Origin: a virus
Strand: one strand, 5' to 3'
Length of the DNA stretch: 29,816 nt
Virus record (IMG/VR): IMGVR_UViG_3300022602_000303
Span: 1-29,816 of that record
Each line of letters opens with the position of its first letter. Position 1 is the stretch's first letter. The translations under genes and the position numbers were made by a program. The notes under the pieces were generated by a model. The model made no database searches. It worked only from the letters and a program-made list of their open reading frames with translations, and was not told the origin of the DNA. Shown piece after piece: positions 10,801 through 17,880 of this stretch.

Positions 10801-11366
10801 AATCTGTATTGTGCAGTTGGTACTCCGTAGATTGTCGCAGAATCTACAGGGTTTCCAAATTGTTGAGTAGCAGGCAATGCCGCATTAATTACACTGATAA
10901 ACTGATTGTACCAATTACTATTACTCGGATCGTTCCAAGTAATAAACTGTCCTGACAAGTTTCTGCCATTGCTATCTATAACATTTTCAGTAGTACTAAT
11001 TGCATTAAATTTTAGTAGTCCAGATGCCGCAGTATTACGTTGGGCATTATAACTAATCATACGTGCTAGACGTAACACACTGTCACGGCGGCTTGCTAGT
11101 TCTAAGAAGTTCTCACGAGCATTTAAATCAACACGGAACGCTATGCTTTGGCCCACATAAGCAATAAGGTCGATTAGGGCAAGGTATTCGCTAGACTCGA
11201 TATAATCGTTGAAATCTTCAGGGAAATTAGTACGAATGTACTCAATCATTGTACGGCGTAAGTTGTCAAAGTCGTAACTTTGGAAGTCTGCGTTCTTAAA
11301 TGATTGATATATTTTTTGCCAGTCTTCGCTAACTAGCAGATTATTTTGACGGTCCGTTGAGCTCAT
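7896..11366 (-). CDS. 6: Baseplate wedge protein gp6
   Basis: This is the T4 gp6-type wedge subunit (1156 residues), which forms the ring that joins baseplate wedges around the hub. The first 130 residues carry the family pattern: a short helical start (DWQKIYQSFKNADFQSYDF), then the run YLALIDLIAYVGQSIAFRVD, followed by an R-rich segment about which the J-like domain is built. A second J-type segment near the C-terminus (around residues 1000-1110) includes NPNSSVSNADVQARI and FYFSELSTYVI. It is far longer than T4 gp6 (660 residues), with the extra length in beta-rich middle sequence. The start at 11366 has AGGG seven bases upstream and a late promoter box at 11384-11391. The stop overlaps the giant gene's ATG by one base. 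The family call is firm; the function of the expansion is unknown. Confidence 0.93.
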   Translation of the reverse strand: MSSTDRQNNLLVSEDWQKIYQSFKNADFQSYDFDNLRRTMIEYIRTNFPEDFNDYIESSEYLALIDLIAYVGQSIAFRVDLNARENFLELASRRDSVLRLARMISYNAQRNTAASGLLKFNAISTTENVIDSNGRNLSGQFITWNDPSNSNWYNQFISVINAALPATQQFGNPVDSATIYGVPTAQYRFNASNTNVPVYAFTKTVAGRSMNFEITSTTFKNQTFVYEEPPKVANSIACVYSDDGHGASSPGTGFFFNFTQGTLNTATFSVTTPTSNQQIDIGTQGINNEDVWLYALSQQTGLEDTLWTQVPSTSGNNIIYNSLNSTLQTIYSVITRANDAISLNFSDGTFGQLPQGNFLLYYRVSNGLTYTINPSDMVNILFNIPYTSASNQIETLTVSLSLATSVTNSTPTESNTSVKTNAPQTYYTQNRMITGEDYNISPLTASLQVLKVKAINRSSSGISRYFDLVDPTGKYSSTNLFADDGILYQEVYTDSVNFTYVTELDIEGVITNTVYDILQTPDLRNFYYNNFLDYLSVSLNVAWVSVTKDSNTVSGFLSVPGEATPFKVGSATQTDLKYVTPGALVKFVAPTGYYFNTLTNKLAVGTATVPNSASYIWAQVVSVYGDGTGNSNTGTVSATGFGTIILNKVIPSTAIATQIIPAFNTSIGSSVITTMIDLIQSNENFGLRYDAISESWQIIFANNLNIVEAFDLANQGDSTNLQLDSSWMLIFTSDTIQYTISTRKLRYVFESDSELTFYFDSNTKIYDSTTSSIVLDTIKVLSVNTQPDQLIPFTQDLTWQITSEYVGADGYIDPTKIVITFADSSGSGIVDNPQLFLDIVNPATNVTSKYIVEQLYTISSGQEDYQYISNNPLTGPVIILPSQTSVGSLGNYSDGTYFYFIDTASVFKLSLSAVNKFVPSLDYQVYLGRGGLKFQYVHSADYDSRIDPGSSNIVDIYVLTKDYDTAFRQWVSSGGTEPLPPSSDQLNSLLSSNLNLIKSISDEIVYHPVSYKLLFGSQADTNLQATFNVMINPNSSVSNADVQARILTAINTFFSLDNWNFGDTFYFSELSTYVINQLSPDVINFAIVPTKPGLFFGNLFEITCPSNQILISCATTSNIVIVDAFTSSNLKTVTSTSINNLSSTQTVNSTAFGSNS

Positions 11367-11383
11367 ATTTTATCCCTATATGG

Positions 11384-11413
11384 TATTTATTGGATTTAAT
11401 TATGTGCGTAGTT
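11384..11413 (-). promoter_or_regulatory. Late promoter with conserved upstream block (gp6)
   Basis: On the minus strand the sequence reads AACTACGCACATAAT, seven bases, then AATAAATA, about 18 bases before the gp6 start. AATAAATA is one base from the T4 late consensus TATAAATA recognised by gp55-type sigma factors. The same 15-base block with the same 7-base spacing precedes the late box upstream of the gp48-like gene (16989-17018). The promoter lies in the gap after gp25, so gp6 and the giant gene can be transcribed separately from the upstream operon. Confidence 0.6.
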
Positions 11414-11415
11414 AA

Positions 11416-11847
11416 TTATGCTAGTCCGTTAGCTTGGTCAAATTTCAATTGAAGCGATTCTTGCAAATTATACAAGAAATATTTTAAATCGCATTGTATC
11501 TGAATACCCGTATCGTACGGAGTAATTAGTATATTTGATGCTTGAATTCGAGGATCGCTATTAAAAATCTCATTAACATTCTGCATTATCAAGTCTTGTA
11601 CTTGCGGTGTTAACGGTTCGAACAGCATATCCCATATAATCGTACCAAAATTAGGTTGCATCAAACGCTCACCCTTACGAATGTAAAAGTGATTAAGCAA
11701 ATCCTGTTTGATTAATTCAAAATCATACAAGGTAAAATTCTGTGTTCCGGTACTTACGGTGCTAAAACCTCTATAAGTCTGGGTAGCATTGGAAGTTTGA
11801 ACATTTGAGTTAGTTGTTACTGGAACTGATGAATATAAAGTTGCCAT
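11416..11847 (-). CDS. 25: Baseplate wedge protein gp25
   Basis: A 143-residue protein of the gp25/phage-lysozyme-like wedge family. In contractile tails this protein sits in the inner wedge core with gp6 and gp53 and nucleates the sheath. The diagnostic stretch is residues 45-80: a helix (DFELIKQDLLNHFYIRKGER) followed by LMQPNFGTIIWDMLFEPL. This is the family's R-x-G-E-R...P-x-F-G-T pattern and carries the invariant EPR-like region. The N-terminal 40 residues are Ser/Thr-rich and look flexible. The start at 11847 has AGGA eight bases upstream. The gene follows gp5 after 11 bases, so it is in the same operon. Confidence 0.95.
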   Translation of the reverse strand: MATLYSSVPVTTNSNVQTSNATQTYRGFSTVSTGTQNFTLYDFELIKQDLLNHFYIRKGERLMQPNFGTIIWDMLFEPLTPQVQDLIMQNVNEIFNSDPRIQASNILITPYDTGIQIQCDLKYFLYNLQESLQLKFDQANGLA

Positions 11848-11858
11848 GATTATTGTCC

Positions 11859-13310
11859 TTATGAGTTTGCTGGTGGTGGGTTACGTGCAAACGTATCAAT
11901 CGATGTAGAGTATTTCTTAAATGCCGCTGGTTCAGATGGTGTCGCTGGAGTTTCAACTGCCATTGTATTATCAGGAGTAACGCTAGCAGGATCAAGATTT
12001 TCATGTCCTGCCCAAGGTTCTGTTTGTGGAACTCTAACTGGTTTTAATGCAGGGTCTGCTTTAGTAGCCTTTTTAGAGTTTAGATGTACATCTGGAGAGC
12101 CGTCTAATGCAATAGTACCGCCTGATAATATATGTGCATCAGCACCAGCAGTAATCTTACTGTCGGTACCCGATGTAGAATTCCAAGCAGAACCTGCTTG
12201 TTGATTAATATTAGTTCCAGCAGTAATATTAACATTCTCACCTGCTGAGAAATTTATATCACGATCTGCTGAGAAATTTATATCATTTCCTGTATGCACA
12301 CTGATGCTGTCTTCTGAGTAGATATCAATTTTTCCATTACTGGTCAATTCTATCCAAGCAGTTCCTCGACTGTTTGTAATATAAATTAAGTCTTCAGTAT
12401 TATGCAATAAAATCTGATGCCCAGTACGTGTTCTAATTCTAAATAATTCGTTATGAGGACGAGTTACATCGCCGCCTGTTTCATTTTCTTCTACTGCGGC
12501 ATAGTCAGGTGGACCGTCACCAGGTGCTTGTTTTCTTAAAAACTTATCATCACCGTCATCCATAACAAACGTTGTGCCGCCTAAACGACTTACTGGTGCG
12601 CCTGTTACTAAGTGTTCTGCTTTACCATAATTACCAGTCTGAGCGCCATCTTGTTTATCTAACGGTCCTGGTGTACTAATACCAAACACCATACTAGGTG
12701 CTTCACGTCTTGCGCTACTTGTTGTAATGCCCCTTGTATCATCTAGTAATAATCCTTGAGCATCTAAAACTTTAGTAAATGGATGTGTTGGTTTTTGTAA
12801 GGTAGTAGAGTCTGCAGGACTTGAATTGCTTGCATCTTTTTTATTATATTCTGCAACAGGAACTCGAGTGGCAGTATCTCCTGTGCTAGTTGTATATGCA
12901 CCTTCAACTACTGCTTCTGTTGCGGCAAGTCCTGGTGTCATAAAATCCATATTTTCATCAGGTACACAGCCAATCCAATAACCACGCTTAGGATCACCGT
13001 CGATAAAAATCACAATAACAGTATTACCTGGATCAGGTGGTATCATCCACATACCATAACTTTTTTGTGTATTGTTATAGTCAGTGCCTTGTCCGTTGTA
13101 AATTACATTAGTTTGTCCATAAAACGGACTCATATATTTTACTTGATGTAATTGACCTTCAGAACTTGAGCCACCGACAGGTCGTAAGATTTCTACTTCT
13201 AGTATTCCCATGTTAGTAGGATCTACTAGACTAACAACTTTAGCAAGGAAAGGACCGGGTTTAGGGTCAGGTTGTGCTATCGTACTTTGCGTTGAATCAT
13301 ATTCTGACAT
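11859..13310 (-). CDS. 5: Baseplate spike/hub protein gp5 without lysozyme domain
   Basis: The central membrane-piercing spike subunit. Residues of about 20-125 form the OB-fold (PFLAKVVSLVDPTNMGILEVE, YMSPFYG, MWMIPPDPGNTVIVIFIDGD, YWIGCVPDE). The C-terminal part is a triple-stranded beta-helix in about ten octads (DSISVHTG, NDINFSAD, RDINFSAG, ENVNITAG, TNINQQAG and so on), as in T4 gp5 and VgrG. Between them, where T4 gp5 has a lysozyme, there is a linker and a GGTTFVMDDGDDKF segment with no lysozyme catalytic pattern. A longer frame begins at 13325, but I chose ATG 13310: it overlaps the previous stop as TAATG and has GGAG seven bases upstream. The protein has 483 residues. Peptidoglycan digestion must come from another gene, if it happens at all. 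Confidence 0.92.
   Translation of the reverse strand: MSEYDSTQSTIAQPDPKPGPFLAKVVSLVDPTNMGILEVEILRPVGGSSSEGQLHQVKYMSPFYGQTNVIYNGQGTDYNNTQKSYGMWMIPPDPGNTVIVIFIDGDPKRGYWIGCVPDENMDFMTPGLAATEAVVEGAYTTSTGDTATRVPVAEYNKKDASNSSPADSTTLQKPTHPFTKVLDAQGLLLDDTRGITTSSARREAPSMVFGISTPGPLDKQDGAQTGNYGKAEHLVTGAPVSRLGGTTFVMDDGDDKFLRKQAPGDGPPDYAAVEENETGGDVTRPHNELFRIRTRTGHQILLHNTEDLIYITNSRGTAWIELTSNGKIDIYSEDSISVHTGNDINFSADRDINFSAGENVNITAGTNINQQAGSAWNSTSGTDSKITAGADAHILSGGTIALDGSPDVHLNSKKATKADPALKPVRVPQTEPWAGHENLDPASVTPDNTMAVETPATPSEPAAFKKYSTSIDTFARNPPPANS
12242..12285 (-). repeat. 24-base tandem duplication in gp5 beta-helix
   Basis: A 20-base identical segment (CTGCTGAGAAATTTATATCA on the plus strand) occurs at 12242-12261 and 12266-12285, a period of 24 bases or eight residues. 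It encodes the consecutive octads NDINFSAD and RDINFSAG. Near-identity at DNA level suggests a recent one-octad duplication that lengthens the spike helix by one step. Confidence 0.8.
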
Positions 13311-15643
13311 TAACCTTCTCCCCATCCATTATTGCCAACTGGTGCGCCTTTTGCATCAACTGGTCCAGTGTCTGTTGACGTTGCAGTTGGTGCAGATGCA
13401 TTTGAATTGTTCGGTGCGGCAGGCTGTGAAGCAGGTGTAAGAATACCATGCGTTGAACCTGTACCGTTTCCTTCTTGTAATGGACGTCTTTGTAATTGTA
13501 ATTTTTGTTTAAATTCATTCTTGCTAAATGTACTTTCAATCCTTCTCACCATGTACAGTCCGCTGAACATTGCAACAGGTGCGCTAGAGTTTTTACCAAA
13601 ATCATAAAGCCCTGTGCTTTGATTAATGTCCACTGGAGTTCTAAAATTTACTAAAATATCTACTTCTCCGCTTTGATGATTAATAGATCCATCTGCATTG
13701 AGATTAGAATATTGTGTAGGTTGTGCTGTATAGTTGCCTGTACCACTTTGCATAATAAAATACGGATCACCTATGATTTCTAAATCCAGTTTAATCATGT
13801 CCTGGCCTTTAGTTATACTATCATTAAATGCACGGGCCGCACGAGTTGCTTCAGTTTCATTACCACCGCCACCTAACTTATCAGATCCAAATAGACTTTT
13901 TGTAAATGAAATTGCTGTAGGAGTAGTGCCTGGAGTTTTTGAAGGCTGTTGTCCTACTGGTAAAGAATTACCAGATGTATCTTTTTCAGTTGCTCCTTCT
14001 GATCCTTTATTTTGTACGTCTTGCGTTTTCTTTCCTGCATCAGGCGACATTAAATTTTTAAAGTTGGCATGATATGCTATTTCAAATTTTATCACATCAA
14101 CGTTTTTACCAGTGTAGATATAATTGTATTGCTTTACTGCTTGTTTTTTAAGCTGTTCGTATCCAGGCGGTTTACTATTAGGAGCAACTTGTCCTGAACT
14201 TGCATGTACTTGATATTCGCATACACGATATACTAATAGTTTAGGTTTAGTTCCGGTTGCCGCATTTACTGGACCGTTGTTATACATTTGTACATCAATG
14301 TTCCACCATCCTTTATATCCTTCAGGAGTAATATTTGCAGGATCTAACGATTGTGTAATATAAGTGCTTTGCATAATCACTTGGCTAATTGCATTTAAGA
14401 TATCAGTATCTTGCCTAAACTTGAAATCACTAAACTGCGGATTAACTGGAGATTTAGAACGATGATTAATCTTGTTAGTTGCATCGTAAACATCCGTATC
14501 TTTACTCATAGGAGCATCACCTTTGCGGGTTTCATCAAACCCCATAGATGCTCGACCAATGCCATTTAATGAAGCACTACTTTGTATCAAATCTCCATTA
14601 GGACCTTGTGCAACAGACAATTTAGTTAATATACTTTGATCCACTTCAGCGATAGGACTTACTGTTGGAGAATTCTGTGTCTGATTAGCTTGGTCAGTTG
14701 ATTTAGAAGTTCCGCCTTTGTTAGTTGCTAATTCTTTAGGAAATATAATTAAAACTTGATCTTGTTTTGCAATCTTGTTAGTTACTGCTACATCTTTTAA
14801 TTTTTGATTAATAACTGCTTGGAGACTTTTCTCGCCAGTTTGTAATACTTCTTGTACTGTGCGGCCTGCAATTGCCATATCACTTTTAAATTTAGTATGG
14901 GCATCTGACAATGCGTGATGGTTATATACCAAACCTTGACAATCATAAACTGAACCTTGTTCATTAACTTTCATTGTAAGGTTAGTAAAGTGAAAAGGAA
15001 TTTGTCTACCAGTAGTCGGAATAGACGCCATAGATCCGTTTTCTTTATTACCTCTAAAATCTATAGTTAATAAAAACGGAGCTTCATTCCAGTTACCGTG
15101 GTCATTCTTTTGAGCGGCAGTTTGCAAAGCAATTGGCAATAAGCCCATGCTGTAAGGTTCTATTATTTTAAAAGTTATATTACCAACAGCATTTGTATTT
15201 GCGCCAGCTTCCATACCAATTTGAGAATTTATTTTTAAATCATCTATGTAAAATTCAAATGCTCCATAAGGAGTTTTTACACGGTTTGTAGGATCAATAC
15301 TTGCAGACTTACAAATTAATGGAGCTCTCATGCCTTTACGATAAGTGTTATCAGGATCTTGACACCACTTGTCTGTAATCGATGCTATGCCAATTACATA
15401 ATCATAACTTGCATAATCAAATAATGGATTTGGTAACGGTAGTTTAACACCTTTTAGATGTACTCCGCCTACACTAGATAATAATCCAGAAATTGCGCCA
15501 GTTACAGAAGACAAGCCGCTTGCTAGACCGCTACTTACTGCGGAGATTGCGCCGCCTACTGCACTTTCGGCACTATTAACTAAACCACCAATTGAGTCGG
15601 CGGCTGAGTTAATTGTTGCTCCTGGATCGTCAAACAGTCCCAT
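13310..15643 (-). CDS. Large virion structural protein, probable baseplate hub
   Basis: A 777-residue protein between gp53 and gp5. The first 60 residues are Ala/Gly/Ser-rich and weakly hydrophobic (repeated SVGG, SGLASGLSS). They are followed by a more ordered region with DYVIGIASITDKWCQDPDN, then YGAFEFYIDDLKI and FKIIEPYSMGLLPIALQTAA. The C-terminal third has GQDMIKLDLEIIGDPYFI and PVAMFSGLYMVRRIESTFS, which look like beta-rich hub or tube-type folds. Its place beside the spike gene is that of the hub (T4 gp27), and T4-like phages of aquatic bacteria carry similar large proteins here. The hub role is inferred from position; direct similarity to gp27 is not visible. ATG 15643 follows the gp53 stop by one base with AGGA upstream. 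The stop overlaps the gp5 ATG. Confidence 0.7.
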   Translation of the reverse strand: MGLFDDPGATINSAADSIGGLVNSAESAVGGAISAVSSGLASGLSSVTGAISGLLSSVGGVHLKGVKLPLPNPLFDYASYDYVIGIASITDKWCQDPDNTYRKGMRAPLICKSASIDPTNRVKTPYGAFEFYIDDLKINSQIGMEAGANTNAVGNITFKIIEPYSMGLLPIALQTAAQKNDHGNWNEAPFLLTIDFRGNKENGSMASIPTTGRQIPFHFTNLTMKVNEQGSVYDCQGLVYNHHALSDAHTKFKSDMAIAGRTVQEVLQTGEKSLQAVINQKLKDVAVTNKIAKQDQVLIIFPKELATNKGGTSKSTDQANQTQNSPTVSPIAEVDQSILTKLSVAQGPNGDLIQSSASLNGIGRASMGFDETRKGDAPMSKDTDVYDATNKINHRSKSPVNPQFSDFKFRQDTDILNAISQVIMQSTYITQSLDPANITPEGYKGWWNIDVQMYNNGPVNAATGTKPKLLVYRVCEYQVHASSGQVAPNSKPPGYEQLKKQAVKQYNYIYTGKNVDVIKFEIAYHANFKNLMSPDAGKKTQDVQNKGSEGATEKDTSGNSLPVGQQPSKTPGTTPTAISFTKSLFGSDKLGGGGNETEATRAARAFNDSITKGQDMIKLDLEIIGDPYFIMQSGTGNYTAQPTQYSNLNADGSINHQSGEVDILVNFRTPVDINQSTGLYDFGKNSSAPVAMFSGLYMVRRIESTFSKNEFKQKLQLQRRPLQEGNGTGSTHGILTPASQPAAPNNSNASAPTATSTDTGPVDAKGAPVGNNGWGEG

Positions 15644-15644
15644 A

Positions 15645-15953
15645 TTATAATCCTAACACTTGAGTCAAGCTACTATTCTTACAAATATAAATCTGTGTTC
15701 CTGGAGCAAAATCTAAAATAGGATCCTGTAGTACATCCATATTTCGTTGTGTAAACACCCACCACAAATTTGCATTGCCATATAAATCGTATGCTAACAA
15801 ATCTGGACGGTAAGCATATTGTATTTCTATAGTGTAAAGAAAATCGCTTACTTCTGAAGGTACTGGTCTTATAGATAAAAGATCTAAATAATTATTTGTC
15901 ACTGGTGTTGTATACCAAGGACTAGTGTTTGCATAATTAGTTGATGAAGACAT
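15645..15953 (-). CDS. 53: Baseplate wedge protein gp53 (short form)
   Basis: A 102-residue gp53-type wedge protein with a LysM-like fold, which clamps gp6 and gp25 in the wedge. The family pattern is clear: SPWYTTPVTNNYLDLLSIRP, then PVSEVSDFLYTIEIQYAYRPDLLAYDLYGN reduced to the hallmark LYGNANLWWVFTQRNMDV and PILDFAPGTQIYI. T4 gp53 is 196 residues, so this version keeps mainly the core. A longer frame starts at 16025 inside the upstream gene, but its extra 24 residues are not family-like. ATG 15953 lies just after the upstream stop (TAAAATG) and fits the conserved N-terminus. A weak GGA is upstream, so translation is probably coupled to the preceding gene. Confidence 0.9.
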   Translation of the reverse strand: MSSSTNYANTSPWYTTPVTNNYLDLLSIRPVPSEVSDFLYTIEIQYAYRPDLLAYDLYGNANLWWVFTQRNMDVLQDPILDFAPGTQIYICKNSSLTQVLGL

Positions 15954-15954
15954 T

Positions 15955-16965
15955 TTAGATATATCCAAAAGAATTGTTAAGGTATCCGCCTGATACAAAT
16001 CTATCAAGACTAAAGTTCTTAGCACTATTTCGACTGTAAACAGGTTGTAGTGTTACACTAAAACTGCTTTTAGTAGGCACATGGCTTACGCCGCCGCTTG
16101 TAGAACCGCCTAGTCCTAAACTACCAGCAAGTCCTGCGACTGCTCCAACTCCGCCAGCTATGCTACTTATGCCTCCTGCTATACCTGACAATGCGCCTCC
16201 CGGATCTCCCAATCCACCAATAGTGTTTGCTAATCCTCCAACGCTGTCGCTGATACCTTGTATTGCTCCTGCGGCACTACCTACTACGTTAACACCAATG
16301 TAATCACATTGTGAATTTAAGCCAACGTTAAAACTTGTAACAACTACTGGAACATTTTTAAAAACGTAGTTACCATAACCGTTAAGCATAACGATAGGCG
16401 GTGGATTACCGGCCTTTGGATCAGATCCGCTGAACATTTTGGTAAGACTTCTTAAATAATGCACCGCGGCAATCCAATACAAACCTTGCGTAGCATCTTC
16501 AACGTTCATTGGAGCAGTGATTGTTATGCTACCTGGATCACTACTTTGAAATGCTTGAAAGTTAAAGTTGGTATGAGTTGTAGGGATTGCACTATACTTG
16601 GCGGCGCTTTGTATTGCAATCTCTGGAGTATATGGAAATATGAGACCGCCTGCATCTTTCAAAGGTTTAAGAACAGGACTACTTTTAAATGCGGTCCAAT
16701 TTGCAAGACTCAAACGAACACGCCAATCATTTGCGGCGGCATCACCACCGAAACTACTTACTGCGCCTACTAAATCACCAATCGCTTCACCAGCTTCAGG
16801 CAAATTAACCGATCTAAGTGCGCTCATTACTCCGCCCGGATCGCTGTTATACCCGGTGCTTAATGCACTAGCAAGGTTGCTAGCAACGTTTACGCCCTGG
16901 GTAGCGGCTCCGATTAGATTTTGTGATGCGCCTGCGGTTTGGATAAAACTATCGCCTAAAGCCAT
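15955..16965 (-). CDS. 48: Baseplate tail-tube cap protein, gp48/gp54-like
   Basis: A 336-residue protein that starts the late operon. Its core (NDWRVRLSLANWTAFKSSPV, IFPYTPEIAIQSAAKYS, HYLRSLTKMFSG, PPPIVMLNGYGNYVF) matches the pattern annotated as base-plate tail-tube cap (gp48) in T4-like phages of aquatic hosts. In T4, gp48 and gp54 connect the hub to the first tube ring. Only one such gene is seen here, so gp54 could equally be the better label. A glycine/alanine-rich insert of roughly 70 residues (about 225-295: repeated GGL, AGG) interrupts the C-terminal half. ATG 16965 has AAGGAG eight bases upstream and a late box at 16989-16996. Confidence 0.75.
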   Translation of the reverse strand: MALGDSFIQTAGASQNLIGAATQGVNVASNLASALSTGYNSDPGGVMSALRSVNLPEAGEAIGDLVGAVSSFGGDAAANDWRVRLSLANWTAFKSSPVLKPLKDAGGLIFPYTPEIAIQSAAKYSAIPTTHTNFNFQAFQSSDPGSITITAPMNVEDATQGLYWIAAVHYLRSLTKMFSGSDPKAGNPPPIVMLNGYGNYVFKNVPVVVTSFNVGLNSQCDYIGVNVVGSAAGAIQGISDSVGGLANTIGGLGDPGGALSGIAGGISSIAGGVGAVAGLAGSLGLGGSTSGGVSHVPTKSSFSVTLQPVYSRNSAKNFSLDRFVSGGYLNNSFGYI

Positions 16966-16988
16966 ATAAAATACTCCTTTTGATGTAT

Positions 16989-17018
16989 TATTTATTTGAC
17001 TTTATTATGTGCGTAGTT
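16989..17018 (-). promoter_or_regulatory. Late promoter with conserved upstream block (baseplate operon)
   Basis: On the minus strand AACTACGCACATAAT is followed after seven bases by AATAAATA (16996-16989), about 23 bases before the ATG of the gp48-like gene. Block, spacing and box match the copy at 11384-11413, with a handful of differences in between. The upstream block overlaps the spacer of the divergent gp55 promoter on the other strand. Confidence 0.65.
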
Positions 17019-17024
17019 TATAAT
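16996..17024 (+). promoter_or_regulatory. Sigma70-type early promoter for gp55-gp47-gp46
   Basis: TTGACT at 16996-17001, a 17-base spacer, and perfect TATAAT at 17019-17024. The expected start of transcription, near 17031, gives a leader of about 16 bases that still includes the AGAGGA ribosome site at 17033-17038. This is the best host-type promoter in the window and fits early or middle expression of the plus-strand genes. Confidence 0.8.
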
Positions 17025-17046
17025 AACTTATTAGAGGACTCTTAGG

Positions 17047-17880
17047 ATGACAGCAAAAGTAAATTACCTAAATAACAAGGATATGTTATTAGAGATACAC
17101 AGATCGAAAAGCTCATATTGTGTGTTTACAGACCCAGAATATCACCAATATGACTTAATTGTTTCAGGTATTGATAAAATCAATATTAGAACTATTGCAG
17201 AAGCCAAGCGTAATAAGGCAAAACGCCTGGGTCAACAGGACTTTGAAAGACGTAAAAAAGCAGGTGAAAAGATTAAACTTGCAGATTGCGAAGTAGATTA
17301 TAAAAAAATTGGTAAAACAGATGTTGTGTTTAGAGTAATGACTTTTGATCATATACCTTTAAATGGAACCCGTAAAAAGAATCCTAAAAGCCTTGCTGAT
17401 CATAGAGACAAAGTAAACTTTCCTCCATTTCAACATTTTAAATTTAACGATAAAGATGAACTAGAATGTGTTGGAAAAAGTCATTGGAAAGGTGATTTAG
17501 TCAAAGGACACTTTGATAAAGATGCTGGACAAATTACCAATACACTTGCCCGCATGATGATTAAACTATGCGAACGATATGCTACACGGGGCAACGTTCG
17601 TGGCTATACTTACAATGACGAAATGAAAGGTATGGCTATTTTACAGTTAACACAAATCGGATTACAATTCGATGAAAGCAAATCTGATAACCCGTTTGCT
17701 TATTTTACTGCGGCTGTTACTAACAGTTTCGTTCGTGTTATCAATACTGAAAAACGCAATCAAAATATAAGAGATGATATTTTAGAAATGAATGGAATGA
17801 ATCCATCCTTTACTAGAACCGGCGCCGGCGAACATGCGGCCGCATTGAAACGTCATAATGAGGATACAGCTAGTGAGTAA
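17047..17880 (+). CDS. 55: Late-transcription sigma factor gp55
   Basis: A 277-residue homolog of T4 gp55, the small sigma factor that directs host RNA polymerase to TATAAATA late promoters together with the sliding clamp and gp33. The recognisable part is the C-terminal half: ARMMIKLCERYATRGNVRGY, then DEMKGMAILQLTQIGLQFDE and NPFAYFTAAVTNSFVRVINT, followed by EKRNQNIRDDILEMNG. These correspond to the sigma region-2-like helices. The N-terminal 140 residues are basic and longer than in T4 gp55 (185 residues in total). AGAGGA lies eight bases upstream of the ATG. The end overlaps the gp47 start. Late boxes seen before several structural genes here are its likely targets. Confidence 0.9.
   Translation: MTAKVNYLNNKDMLLEIHRSKSSYCVFTDPEYHQYDLIVSGIDKINIRTIAEAKRNKAKRLGQQDFERRKKAGEKIKLADCEVDYKKIGKTDVVFRVMTFDHIPLNGTRKKNPKSLADHRDKVNFPPFQHFKFNDKDELECVGKSHWKGDLVKGHFDKDAGQITNTLARMMIKLCERYATRGNVRGYTYNDEMKGMAILQLTQIGLQFDESKSDNPFAYFTAAVTNSFVRVINTEKRNQNIRDDILEMNGMNPSFTRTGAGEHAAALKRHNEDTASE

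Noticed and set aside
11390-11418. Plus-strand sigma70 promoter at the second copy of the 15-base block
   Set aside because: TTGGAT is followed after 17 bases by TAATTA, a poor -10, and no plus-strand gene lies downstream. The block is better explained by the minus-strand late promoter.
17858-17872. ATG at 17858 as the gp47 start
   Set aside because: No ribosome site fits it, while GTG 17873 has GAGGA at the right distance and begins just before the conserved sequence.
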